Shown here in pieces: positions 24,668 through 42,251 of a stretch of 64,000 bases of DNA. The DNA comes from Rotaria macrura. Taxonomy: Eukaryota; Rotifera; Eurotatoria; Philodinida; Philodinidae. The stretch is from assembly GCA_900239685.1 (NCBI GenBank), contig OENT01000038.1, forward strand, positions 1 through 64,000. Reading direction: 5' to 3'. The notes under the pieces are model-generated. The model was not told where the DNA came from, made no database searches, and worked only from the letters and a program-made list of their open reading frames with translations. The stretch's first letter is position 1. Each line of letters starts with the position of its first letter. Position numbers and translations under genes: made by a program.

Positions 24668-25171
24668 TCATTGACAAATACCAATGACACCAGCAGCAAG
24701 TCGACTCGCACTAACTGTAGTCGATCCTTTGTTTTCTTCGTTTTCAACACGTACTAGATCTTCTTCTTTTTCATCAATAATCACTACTGATCGACCAATT
24801 ATAGACGATGGACCAAATAAGGTTAACCGTTTATCAATAGTATCAATTTTAGTCTGACCTTCTTGATTTACTTGTATATTGGCTAATTCCTCGCCAACAT
24901 AAGCTGTTGGTTCCTTTGGTGTACTGGGAACTTGTCTTTCGGGATTAAAACGATTTCCAGTCGATACAGGACCATTCGTTAAATCTCCGAATTCATGAAC
25001 ATGTACTGTAAATTTACGATCCGCTGGTAAACCTTGCAAGTCACCTGTAATTTTCATTTGATGCATACCAATCATTTGAGCAAAATGTATAACACCTTGA
25101 ATAGTATTATTTTCTCCGCCTCGAAGAACACATACAGCCCGAACGGTAGCTGCGTCTTGTTGACTGGGCAT
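24668..25171 (-). CDS. Cu/Zn superoxide dismutase-like protein lacking most metal ligands (pseudoenzyme)
   Basis: An intronless 167-aa frame with the SOD beta-barrel pattern throughout: RAVCVLRGGENNTIQGVIHF, FTVHVHEFGDLTNGP, TGNRFNP, IIGRSVVIIDEKEEDLV and RLAAGVIGICQ. In active SOD1, copper is held by four His and zinc by three His and one Asp. Here only the HVH pair of the first copper motif remains. The bridging His of HFNP is Arg, the zinc-loop His and Asp are gone, the copper His of VIHEK is replaced (VIIDEK), and both disulfide Cys positions are lost (GPVS, RLAAG). Length and frame are intact over 504 bp, so it looks maintained, not a fresh pseudogene. It lies 796 bp downstream of the normal SOD gene, same strand. 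Lack of introns suggests retrocopy origin or intron loss. Dismutase activity is not expected. Confidence 0.85.
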   Translation of the reverse strand: MPSQQDAATVRAVCVLRGGENNTIQGVIHFAQMIGMHQMKITGDLQGLPADRKFTVHVHEFGDLTNGPVSTGNRFNPERQVPSTPKEPTAYVGEELANIQVNQEGQTKIDTIDKRLTLFGPSSIIGRSVVIIDEKEEDLVRVENEENKGSTTVSASRLAAGVIGICQ

Positions 25172-25966
25172 TATTTTGATAGAGTTCTATATCTAAAAAC
25201 TAGATAAAAATACACTATATCAAAGATGTTTTTCCAATATCTATTAAAGTATAGATTCAATGAATGAAAAAAGAACAACAAAAATAAACATGTTATCCAT
25301 TATTTTCTTCCTTTTATATTCATTATTGTCGATACTTGTCTCTGTATTGAATATAATCTAAATCTGCTAAATTGAATACAACTTAATATATTAATTCTAT
25401 TCGTTTGCTTTCAAACATTTTCCTATGATCAATTAGCATCAAACAACTGTTCTCTGTTTTTGATGATTATCTTACCAATTTTCATTGGCTTCAAATGAAC
25501 TTTAGTAACTCCACCCATTGCATCACAATCGATTAATAAAAAAGAAATTTTTTTCTCGACATTTGTATTGATGCACAAACATCTTTTTTCTTCTGCGTGT
25601 CCAAAAAAACTTAGCAGTTTCTATGAAACAATCCATAGTTTACCAATCGCTACAATCAACATTCTGCTTTCAATCTAAAATTATTTTAGTATGTATAGGA
25701 AAACAAAGCATACCCAGATTTTCATAATCACATGAATTTCGATTTCGCTCTTTTATTCGAACAGTACAAACGAAACAAACACAAAAAAGAAGTGAAATCA
25801 AAAGCGAAAAGAAAATTATGCTTGATTTGCAAACCTTATAACTAACGCAGGATAGAACATAGATTTTATGCGTTCAGGATATAATGAACCAAATAAGAAC
25901 AAAGAATAATTACGGTTCGAAATAGCTAAACTAATTTCGATCGCAGAAAATGTTTATTTGATTGAA
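25172..25966. other. Intergenic between the two SOD genes
   Basis: 795 bp of AT-rich sequence with no open frame of note. It presumably holds the SOD1 3' UTR and the promoter of the SOD-like gene. Confidence 0.45.
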
Positions 25967-26629
25967 TTACTTTTTTTCCGGATTAACAGTACCAATAATA
26001 GCACAAGCTAAACGTTTTCCTGCATTGCCAGTTTTTTTCGATTCTTCATCACCACCACGACCTAAATCATCAGCCTTCTCATGAATAACCAAACAACGGC
26101 CAAGAATTGAATGTTCTCCTTGGAGAGCTATAACCTTATCGGTTAGATTTAATGTAACCACACCATTAGCATCTGATTGAACATTTCCTAAATCACCAAC
26201 ATGTCTATAACAAGATACAGCTCATCGAATAATTAAAGAAAACATAATATATAATTAATTTTACCGATCGGCATCATCAGGACCAGCATGTAGTTTCTTA
26301 TGTGGATTGAAATGTGGACCAGCTGATATACATCCCTAAAAGAATAATAACAACTATGTTTATCTGTAACTGCTACAACGTAAACTTACATTGCTAACAT
26401 CACCGAATTCATGAATATGAAAACCGTGTAGTGTGTTTTCTCCTAGTCCTTCAATTTTCCCTGTTACAGTAACTGTATCACCGTTTTGTTCGAATTCAAC
26501 GACGCCATAAACTGGCTTTTTTGAGGGTGCTGCTGCTGCTACTTCACCACCACGGCCCCATTGATCTTTGTTACCAGCTACATGAACTTCATCGCCGATT
26601 AACACAGCCTTACCTCGTAGGACGGACAT
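25967..26629 (-). CDS. SOD1: Cu/Zn superoxide dismutase (cytosolic SOD1 type)
   Basis: Three exons (26629-26390, 26335-26265, 26204-25967) give 182 aa. The enzyme converts superoxide to oxygen and hydrogen peroxide, in the cytosol since there is no signal peptide. All ligands are present: [10 protein letters not shown] (two copper His), [13 protein letters not shown] (bridging and zinc His), [10 protein letters not shown] (zinc His and Asp) and [14 protein letters not shown] (last copper His). The disulfide Cys lie in GCISAG and RLACAIIG. Introns are 54 and 60 nt. The protein is about 25 residues longer than usual because 24 extra residues (with [11 protein letters not shown]) sit in the first beta hairpin. 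This 72-nt in-frame block (26587-26516) starts GT and ends AG, and skipping it gives a canonical 158-aa SOD1. Confidence 0.95.
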
Positions 26630-27203
26630 GTTAAGTTAAAATTGTAATTGAAATTTCAAGTTATTTTCTGAAATCGTGAAACACAAGCAGTAGATTATTA
26701 AAAGTATACTTCGCAGCACTAGAAAAGGAGGGTAGCGCCCCAAGTACCCTAAATCAAACGAATGACTCATATAATTCGAATGATTGATTGGCGTCTCAAA
26801 GAAACGAATAGAAATAAAACATGAGATAAATAAGAAATAAACGTGAATTCACCTGCATTGGTGGAATTTAGCTACTAAATCTACTCTCGGATAAATAAGA
26901 AAATGAGATTTCAATAAACGCAGTAGAATTTTTAATATGAAAAAAAACATTATTGTCATGCCATTTTTCATGATAGATGATGTGCACCCCCCGTCAACAC
27001 AACCCGCTTTAACCAGCACCCCTGCGAGTGAAGAAAAGTTTCAGATGTTACAAGTACGAATAGTTCTTTTTATCGAAGAAAAAAAAACACATATACATAT
27101 TTTTCTATTCTGAAAATTGTCTTTATAAACCTGTGAAATTCTTCACAAAATCTTCTTGTTACTTCTGCACTCGGCAAATCTCTACTTATAGTGTTCAGCT
27201 ATG
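26630..27203. other. Intergenic between SOD1 and the ankyrin/SOCS gene
   Basis: SOD1 upstream region plus 3' flank of the next gene. Two C-rich patches stand out (GGGTAGCGCCCC near 26734; GCACCCCCCGTC near 26991), but no element could be defined. Confidence 0.4.
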
Positions 27204-29567
27204 TTAATCTAGTTTTTTAAATAAAAAATTTTCGATCAAGTTTTCAATATCTTTTGATTTAGCTTTCATATTGGCAAGTTCATTTTGCAAATGATCAGTC
27301 GTGGTTTCATTATCTAGAAACGATACTAAAAATCTTTTGATTTGTTCAAAATTCATACCGATAATTGATGAATTTATTGTTGTTTGTAATGAATTTTTCG
27401 ATTCTACGTGATCATCATTGAAATCGTTCATTGAACTATCAGATTTGAACATTGTTTTATCTTGTTTTTCTTGAACAATCCGTTTCACATCTTCTATGCT
27501 TGTTTGATAGTCATAGCCAGGTGTGTGATCACTTGTATTCGATTGACTTTGTATGGTATCATCATGTGAGGAACTATCAAAAGAAGATAAACTGACGGAT
27601 GGATCAGATTTTTCAATTGAAATTTCGGAAGAAGATGATTGAAGAAGATAACTATTCATTTCTTTGTCGAATCGATTATTCACATCTGCTCCATACTTGA
27701 AAAAAATGTTCGATACCAATATTTTTCTTGTATTGTCAAAATAGAACTACTAACTAAACGTTTTACGAGATATTCTATATATGATAAATCATGAATCTTT
27801 GAATCGATGAATAAAAGTTCATTTAGTTTAATGTAATTACGATATTTTAATTTCAAATAAGAACATTGTTCGATTTTATCCATAATACGAAATTTCAAGT
27901 AACGTCGAATAGAAGAACGACATGTATGTTTCAGTGAATATACACCAGAGTTGGCGTAATGTAAACAACTATGAATAAATGTTATATAGCTTGTATGCAA
28001 ACTATAATTCTTTCCATGCAAAGAACACTAAAACGAAAAACAAACAATATCATAGAAAAGACATTCATATGTATCTTTTTCACTAATTCATCGTTAATCG
28101 TTGGCATACACATCGGTACAATGTTCTCCAATAGTTTAATATTTGTTGCTAATGCATAAAATATTAATACAAAAGCGATCGAAAAGTTGGATGACGACAA
28201 TAGAATATCTTTCCCTACTAATAAATGAGGATCATGAACAATACATTGAATAAGTGCATTTGAAATGTTAACATTATCTGTACTACAGAGAGCAAATGTC
28301 GCAAATTTCCATGAATGATGTTTAAGAAGCCATTCAACATGTAGACAATGATCGTAATCAGTTCCAATAATGATTGATTCTAGACGATGAAATAAGTTGC
28401 TCATATGTAATGGTACTTTAAGATTAGTCAATTTATCGTATACATGTAATAAGAGATTTTCAACGAACATGTCATTTTTTATAATATGAAAAACATCTGT
28501 AAGTTTGTCTGATGAACATTTGTCAATCATTTGATTGATTATTTTAAGAATATTCTCTACAGTATCTTGATATTGACAAGCTTCCAGTGATATATCCGGT
28601 AAATCGAGTATATTTTGACATAAATAACAAAATGGAGTATATCCTTTGAAAATAAAGCATCGGATTGAGTCAATAGGGAAGAAAAATTGACGAAATTTTG
28701 AATTCACCTTTTCTATCTCTGATACACACATTTATAGTTCGTAAAGTAATTAAGAATTCAACAAGTTTGTAATTGTTTTTTCTAATTGCACAATGTAAAC
28801 TAGTTTGATGATTGTTATCATCTAGACTACGAGAGATGATATCAATTGTCATTCATATTAAGAAACATATCTTTCAAGTCATACTTAGGTAAAGATCCAT
28901 ATTCTATCAATAATTTTATTCTATCAATATCATTCTTATGCTTTGTCGTATCACACAATGCTACATAATGAAGAGCAGTTCGACCAAATCGATCAATTAA
29001 ATTCGGATCTACACCCATATCGAGTAGTAATCGAATATCTTCTATGTTTCCATGAACTACAGCATAATGAAGAATAGTTTGATTGAATAGCCCATTTCTT
29101 ACATTAATGTTTAATTCAACTTGTGCTAATCGATACAATTCTTCGATAGAACTATAGAGATTACCTATGGTTAAATACCATAGAAGTGTATTCTGATGCT
29201 TATCATATTGATTGATTTCTGTAGAAAATATGTTTTTATGTGATATTTTAAAGTCATGTAGTGCATTACGAAAAGATACAGCATCGAACAATAGTGCTGA
29301 CCGTAAGATCTTAGTGATATTTATATTTAGGAAAGAAGAATGAGCAAGTATTTTTTGAATCATTTCATTCGAACATTGAATTTGTTGAGTAAATTTATCG
29401 AATGGAATGAATATATTTGATTTAGTACAAGGTGATTGAGACATCTTTTTTATCACACAATCATCTAACGTATTCATGTCAACCATGTGATTTATCACGT
29501 ATTGTGATACGTTAGCTAGTGATATGGATCCATTGATAACTAATTGATTGATATTTAACGGCTGCAT
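27204..29567 (-). CDS. Ankyrin-repeat protein with SOCS box (ASB-like)
   Basis: Five exons (29567-28867, 28826-28708, 28643-28063, 28027-27767, 27695-27204) join in frame to 717 aa. ASB proteins recruit targets to elongin-B/C-cullin-5 ubiquitin ligases through the SOCS box. Ankyrin repeats are clear at about residues 160-300: QTILHYAVVHGNIEDIRLLL, GRTALHYVALCD, then across intron 1 DNNHQTSLHCAIRKNNYKLV. A divergent helical region follows. A SOCS-box-like block (YSLKHTCRSSIRRYL...) lies around residues 490-520. The C-terminal 200 residues are Ser/Asp-rich with a final coiled-coil-like stretch. Introns are very short (40, 64, 35, 71 nt); the 40-nt one restores an ankyrin repeat that otherwise breaks, which supports it. 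The 35-nt intron has a weak gtcttt donor and is the least sure. The exact ASB subtype is not assigned. Confidence 0.75.
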
Positions 29568-31639
29568 TTTCGAATTTTAGGTTAAAAATAAAAAGTTTAG
29601 CGCTTTGTAACTATCATGTACCATGTTCTGTATTAAATAATAATATTCAAGCAAGTTCCATATCTCAGTTCGAAGATGCAATCAGTCGTATATCGTCATC
29701 AACGTAGAGAGTGTGACCAAATAGTTTTCTTTTTTCTACCACAGTCTATTATGTAATTCCCATGTCTTGTGCGACACAAACATAAGTAAATAGTCTATTT
29801 AAAAAAATGGTCATCTTGTGCTATTTGTTCTGGGATTCTTTTTTCATTTCATCTTTGGCAGGGAGATAGACTTTTCTGAATATGAAATACCGTGTGATTT
29901 ATAATCAATAGATTTACAAGAGCCGACATCATATGAAACATAATCATATTTATCAACTCTTTTACATATTTTAGGATAGAAATAAAATGACATAGAAAGA
30001 AAATATTCAGCATCCAAAAAGAGAACATATTAGAGTTATTCAACATATCTAAATATCAAGAATTTATATTCTAAAAAAAATTACTTGGTCAGTGATGAAC
30101 AAGGATAAATTCAGTCTTTTATTTTTCTCTGGGATTAGCGTAGAAAAACGAATAAAAGATAGATACACTTATTTGTCTATAAAACACCAATCCAGTCGAT
30201 TTCGATAATCTTTCCATTCAGTTTTTTCTTGTTCTTGTGATGCTTACTTTTCCAATTGTCAATGATTATTATTAGACAAACGATGACTTTAAACAATAAA
30301 CTAGAACTCACCTCTGATAGGATACGTCTTCTATGATGTATCCTATCGTGAACGGAACTTGTATCAAGTACCTGGAATGAAAGAATGTTCAATAAAATCC
30401 ATTCACCTTCGTGTAGATAGCCAAGCCAAGTACATCGAAATTCGACACATAGAAAAAACAAAAACAAAAATTATTCATATTCAGATCCCCACTGTAACCA
30501 AGATCGGTTTGAAGCATTTCCATAGCTTTGTAACAATAAACTCGTCCAATGTTCATAGCATTATTATTTCTATGCTTTTGATTTACAATTAAAATGTCGG
30601 CACGGCCACGGATCAGCGTTCTTGTGTGGGGGATGTTTAAAATTGAAAATTAACACAAACCGTCTCGAAAATCAAAATTGTGTTACCAACAGTTTATCAG
30701 ACTTCTTGAAAACTATAAGTGGAGTGATATGCACTCCAGTTTTTCCCCAATACATGCTGCAATAAAAACCTATCGAGTAATTTCATCCAAAAGGTGCAGC
30801 TTTTTGACGTTGTTAGATTTTATTTTTCTCTGAAAACTAGCCGGAAGATTTTATGAGATTTTATTGTAAGAATAAAACGAACATACTCCAAAGATAAGAC
30901 TGTTTGCATGGTACTCATGCATCAGAAAAGAAGACAAGTTGTATCTTTATGGTTTGAAATGGTAAGTAATGAAATCTCCCCTACATAAATTAGCGAAAAT
31001 GTGGAATTCCGTAACAAAATGAAATTCCGTAACGCTTGGCAATTCCGATGAATCAAATAGATTACTACATTCAATTTCATGTACGTTTAGAATACACAAC
31101 GGATTTGAAAAAAACTCGTCTGCAAGGACAGTTAGAAAGAAATGACATGAAACTTGTAAATTTTCCCGATCGTAACTATTTATTATTTCTTGTTCATCCT
31201 TATGTGAAAATTGTTGGCGTTTAAATTTTTTTCAATTTTCAATAATAACAAAAAAACGAAAAAAATGCAAGAAATCGATATTCGTAAACATATCAGATCG
31301 CTTTCCCACGAAAACTCTACATTGAATATTAATAAAAAAAGCTTTTGTGCGATATCTGAGAAAAACGGCGAATTCAGATGAGCATTGGTCAGAAGAAGAG
31401 AAGGTTACAGAAAGACAAAGAATCTAAGTAAAAATTGATTCGGTATGGCATACCAAAGGATAGATTAGTGTTGGAAAAAGAAATTCTAAAGAAAAAGTGT
31501 CTTTGGGTTGTCGACGTTTCTCCCAGAGTATATTCAGGAAAAGTTGTACCATTATGATAGATTTGTTGATAATTATGTTTAGTTGGTAAAAAAATTGTTC
31601 TTGCTTTCGTGAGACATGTTTACGAGAATTCTCCGTTTG
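29568..31639. other. Intergenic with short unassigned open frames
   Basis: No supported gene. A plus-strand frame at 31036-31224 (LEYTTDLKKTRLQGQ...) reads like protein but has no partner exons I can find. ATTCCGTAACAAAATGA and ATTCCGTAACGCTTGG near 31005-31040 form a short direct repeat. Confidence 0.4.
30316..30347 (+). repeat. Perfect 10-bp hairpin
   Basis: GATAGGATAC and GTATCCTATC are exact inverted copies around a 12-nt loop. Function unknown; it may be a structured RNA or terminator-like fold, or chance. Confidence 0.5.
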
Positions 31640-34376
<2,737 letters not shown>

Positions 34377-34383
34377 TTGAATT

Positions 34384-35161
34384 CGGGAACCCGAAAGTTG
34401 CGCACGACGAAAGTTGCGCACGGAAAATTGCGCACGACGACAGTTGCGCACGGAAAGATGCGCACGAAGTGTGAAACTTTATCAAATATTTAACGAAACA
34501 AAAATTTGATTGGCTTTATTTTATTTTTTAAATCATATATTGAAACATATAGACTTGTGAACAGAGAAAAAAATAGACACATAAACTATCGTGATCATAG
34601 TGATTATATGGTTATAATGAATATTTTTAATGAGGATATCTAATTTAGAGTAATATTATGTGCTAAAGCCGTGATTTGATCAATAATGTTGCGGTGAGGA
34701 TTCGAGACGACATTTTATAAACGATTCTCAAGATGTTGATTTTTTTTTTCTTTGAAACAGGTTCAACAGCATACGGTCGACCTTTCTCTGTAGTAGTAAA
34801 TTGAACAGCAGTAGACATGATTGAATAATATAGAGAATAATCAGTTCTGTTAGTTCGATTTCTTGTGTGTTCTTTTATAGAGAACATTTTGTTCTCAAAA
34901 TGAGTTTAACTTAATTGCGACAAAGTATCGAACGGATCGGTTATTGATTGATCGAAATTCGTTAGTCATTTGACAGGATAATCATCTTTACCTATTATAT
35001 ATCTCTCACCATAATTCATATTCAATTTTGATTAAAAATGTTCGACTGTTTTCATGTATCTTTTGTTGTTTTAAGTATTTTCTACCACGAAACTAAAGTT
35101 TAATATTGCGTGTGCATCTTTCCGTGCGTAACTTTCGGGGTGCGCAACTTTTGTAAACCCG
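34384..35161. mobile_element. 778-bp inverted-repeat element with GTTGCGCACG sub-terminal repeats
   Basis: The left end is CGGGAACCCGAAAGTTGCGC and the right end, reversed, CGGGTTTACAAAAGTTGCGC. The left sub-terminus has five copies of a TTGCGCACGN unit (34396-34472); the right has two or three. Near-identical ttgaatt (34377-34383) and ttgaagt (35162-35168) flank it and may be the target duplication. The interior has a small minus-strand frame with QFTTTEKGRPYAVEPVSKK, which recalls the start of a FLYWCH zinc-finger domain common in Mutator-like elements. Probably non-autonomous. Confidence 0.65.
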
Positions 35162-35168
35162 TTGAAGT

Positions 35169-36454
35169 CATCAGTTTTTATTCAAAACCACTTCATGTCT
35201 TAGAAAACTCGTTAAAACTGTGGTTTCGATTATAAAAATGAGTTTTCTTTTAGATAAGCATCAAAGCTATATTCCTAAATGTACATTTAAATATACTGAG
35301 AATATTGAACTAGTCCTTTTCTTGCAAAAGAGTGAGATGCACTGGAACAAAATTTGTTCGAGAATTCCACATTGCATGTAAGGATACAAAGATTTTAAAT
35401 AATGTCGAGCACAATTCCTTGTTTGGCGTCGATTGAAATGAGTTTCTCGAGAATAAGTGATTTATTACATATTCAAAAATATGTCATTGTGGCTTCGAAA
35501 TGTCTTCAAGGTCCATGCCAAGCTTATTTAGTCTCCAAGTCTTACTATGGCACTTGAAATAGATGCATATTTATGTATGTATGATAAGAAAAGCACATAA
35601 GAAAATAAGAATCATGCCATAAATGAAAGTTAACTTGTCGAACTATGCTCATCTCAATTTCGATTTCTTTTAGACGGAAATTCTCGCATTCTATTCTTAC
35701 AAAGGAGAAATGACAATCTAAAAATGATTCTATCTCTATTTCAAAGGTGAAGCAAATACTATTGAATCTATTGCACACATTAATCGATCATCGATGGATG
35801 ATTCCAACAGTAAATTTACATATCTGTTTGCTGCTATTCATTGAAGATCACTTTTTTTTAGAAAATAAGCATATTTCGTGAGAATTAATCACGTGCACAA
35901 ACAATTTTAAAGTATCGATCTCTGATATTATAGTGCATCGGTATGTCCAATCTATCATCAATGGCATTCACTGTGTTCGTTCATGTTTTATGGAAGTTTA
36001 CCATCCATATAATGGAGATCTACAATCCAAGTGATCCTAATCGATTTCTTCTATTGTTTTAAGACGCGTGTTCTGTACTTTTTATTTGCATGTGCACTCA
36101 ATAAAAACTAAGATCGCTTTTAGAAGTGTGAACACGTCGAAAATATAAATATCATTCTTTCCAGACATATTCTATTTCTTCTCGTCATAAAACCAACACT
36201 AAATATAACAATAAACAATAAGAGAATAACAACAAATAAGCAACAATTGACTCCGCTACTAGATGAACAAAAAAAGAATCACATAATCCAGTAGTTTTTT
36301 TCCTTTTTTGTTTGTTAGGTTTTTCTAAGAAACACGCATACAATCAAAAGAGAGAAAAACGGCAACGCACAGCATCATCGTAGGTCATCAGTATTAGTGT
36401 TTGTTTTTCAAGAGAGATAGACGGAAAGAAACTTTCGATGGCATCAATAGTCGT
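35169..36454. other. Intergenic between element and EF1A copy 2
   Basis: No gene recognised. The part near 36200-36454 is probably EF1A copy 2 3' UTR. Confidence 0.4.
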
Positions 36455-39966
<3,512 letters not shown>

Positions 39967-41178
39967 TGAGTACTTCTCGCTCATCAGAAGCACAACCATC
40001 AGAAACAACTTCGTCCAAACAAGCAGAACTAGAGACAACCATCACACGCAAAGACATTACAGAAAGGAAAGAACCATCGTAGATTGTTTGATCGAAAAAC
40101 AGCACGAAGGCGAACAGTTTGGATGCGAAAATGCAATATAGATTTATGCTCAAGAGTTGAGTCACATGAATAGAAAAGATATCCTCACATTGAAAATCAC
40201 ATGATCGAACTCACCTTTCAACAAAGTGAAAATCAGGTTGAACTCTACGATTACTTAATCGATTCCAATCAATTTATTCCAATCAATAAAAATGATTTCC
40301 ATATTTGAACATCGATCAGACGACTATCGGACATACCAGATGAATTTATTAGAGAAGAAAGACTAATGTTAGAACAACTAGAAATGATTACAATAAATCA
40401 TTTAGTACAGGTTTTGAAACATTTCTTAGTGCGGCGGAATTTCGGACTACTGACAAAGACGAATTAGTTGAGAAAGTTGCCGAAGGCATTGATGATGATA
40501 TTCTTTCGAATACGCATACAGCGGATAATGTTATATTATATCAAAGCCACTCACGAAATGCGAACACAATTTTACGAAGACTTCAATCAATATTTTTAAA
40601 ATTTTTAACATACAGATGGGGATAAGGAAAGTTTTAAATATTTATTATTTATCAAGTTTCCATAAAAGTCTAGTATTCGTGATCAATGCATGAAGTTATA
40701 TAACACTAGATGTATAAACTTGATATTGAAGATAAGAGGTACTTTTTTTATTCTTGAGAGGTATCCTGGGCACACCCTAATTTTCATGAAGTCTGAAATT
40801 GACACGGAGATCCCAACGCTAAGACCAAAGGAACGTTACTAAGATTGACTGTGATTTGTTGCGAGAACAGCATCTATCAAGATAAAGGCAATCCTGGCCG
40901 AACCAAATGGTCTTTGTCCTGATATATTCGTAAGTGTGAATGATATATATATATATATAGGTTTAATATAATAACTGTAACTATATATTATAGGATGAGC
41001 AATGATGCATCGGGAATTGTTTGAAAAAAACCATGTATCTCTCGGAGATCTTCATTCAATACTTAACATCTCGCCTAAAGTTGACAGTTTTCATCGATAT
41101 ATACTGTTAGATAGACATCAAAACAATTGGCAATTTTATCGATTTACTTTTGACAATCTCTATCTATTTTCGAATTGA
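39967..41178 (+). pseudogene. Decayed or fragmented plus-strand coding remnants, unidentified
   Basis: Several short stretches read like protein in changing frames: from ATG 39967, MSTSRSSEAQPSETTSSKQA to a stop; IELTFQQSENQVELYDYLID near 40205; TSIRRLSDIPDEFIREERLM near 40315; FETFLSAAEFRTTDKDELVE near 40415 after a possible acceptor tttagtacag; and a 58-aa frame at 41002-41178 starting MMHRELFEKNHVSLGDL. Stops and frame changes separate them and splice sites do not unite them convincingly. It is either a pseudogene or a poorly resolved multi-exon gene. No family recognised. Confidence 0.35.
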
Positions 41179-41650
41179 GAACGTTTGTCAAATTAATATT
41201 TAAAGAGAATAAATTTACTGGTTAATAAGAATTTGTACATGTTTAAACTGTGTCAAGTTGAAAAATGAATTCTTGTGCAAAATCCAATCGAACTCAGATC
41301 AGAGTGTTCTGGTCTTGGTTGAGTGATTCGATCTAATCTATCCATCTCCATGTCAGGATCAATGTAAAAATCTTCCTTTAAGGAAAATTGTGATATCTTC
41401 GATTAAAAATTTTCTATCCGAAGTTGATGTACGGAGAACAATCAGCGGAGAATAGATAGCACAATAAAACTATTTCATTAAACTAAATATTCATAATAGT
41501 ACTGATTATTAAACCCTATTCAATGTTAGTAATAAAAGCAGAGTGTCAGTATCGTCAGAACTAGACTGTTAATAATGGACTGATCTGAAACATTTTTGTA
41601 TGATAGCTATCGGTGAACAAAAATCTGCATCATCTAATACTCATGAATAA

Positions 41651-42177
41651 ATGAATACTATACTTCTATTAAAAATTAATGACCGATCAATTAATGTTTT
41701 ATTACCATCTCCAGATAATGATCCATTTATTGGTGTTTTATCGCCATTAAATAACAATCGAAAACTATCAAAAGATGAATCATCATTTATTGGCATATCC
41801 AGGAGGATCATTCCGACCATCTGGAACGACGCCTTAAACGGCTATAAATCGATGTATGTATTAACATCCACCGTATTTCGCCGTAATCCGTAATACTGTA
41901 TTACTGACCGTTTTTTTCGCTATTGAACGGCCATCGTTTTACGCATTATTTTCCTTCCTTTTCTGGTATGATGGATTATGGCGATGCTTTGCACTGGTTT
42001 GGGATGTTTTAGAGCCGTTTTATATCGTTTAAGGGCGTTTAGGCGCCATGGTTTTTGACTTGGGCAGCTGAAAGTGAACAATCATCAGATGATGATCCAC
42101 ACGATGATCAATTACCAAATGAACTCATCGAATGTCAACAACACGATAATGAATTGAAATTTTTTCCAAGAAATTAA
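41651..42177 (+). pseudogene. Small acidic open frame interrupted by a foldback insertion
   Basis: The frame opens with MNTILLLKINDRSINVLLPS and runs DESSFIGI up to 41797. After the insertion, in-frame AESEQSSDDDPHDDQLPNEL and 18 further residues end in FFPRN and a stop near 42177. Removing the insert and one dinucleotide joins the two halves (SSFIGIAESEQ). Function unknown; it may be the 3' part of the remnants upstream. Confidence 0.4.
41798..42064. mobile_element. 267-bp diverged foldback element
   Basis: The ends TCCAGGAG and, reversed, CCCAAGTC resemble the CCCAG family. Arms are imperfect inverted copies: CGCCTTAAACGGCTATAAA mirrors CGCCCTTAAACGATATAAA, and TCGCCGTAATCCGTAAT mirrors TCGCCATAATCCATCAT. 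Flanking dinucleotides are ta (41796-41797) and ca (42065-42066), perhaps a mutated duplication. Confidence 0.6.
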
Positions 42178-42251
42178 AAAAAACGATCATAATTTATAAG
42201 AATTAATCAAGGAAAAAGAAAAAAAAGGAAAATTGAATAGTCCAGCGTATT

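Noticed and set aside
26715..27030. C-rich patches as ends of a mobile element
   Set aside because: The two patches do not form inverted or direct repeats and no duplication flanks them.
28670..28866. Frameshift in the ankyrin gene, implying a pseudogene
   Set aside because: A 40-nt GT-AG intron explains it and rebuilds a good ankyrin repeat.
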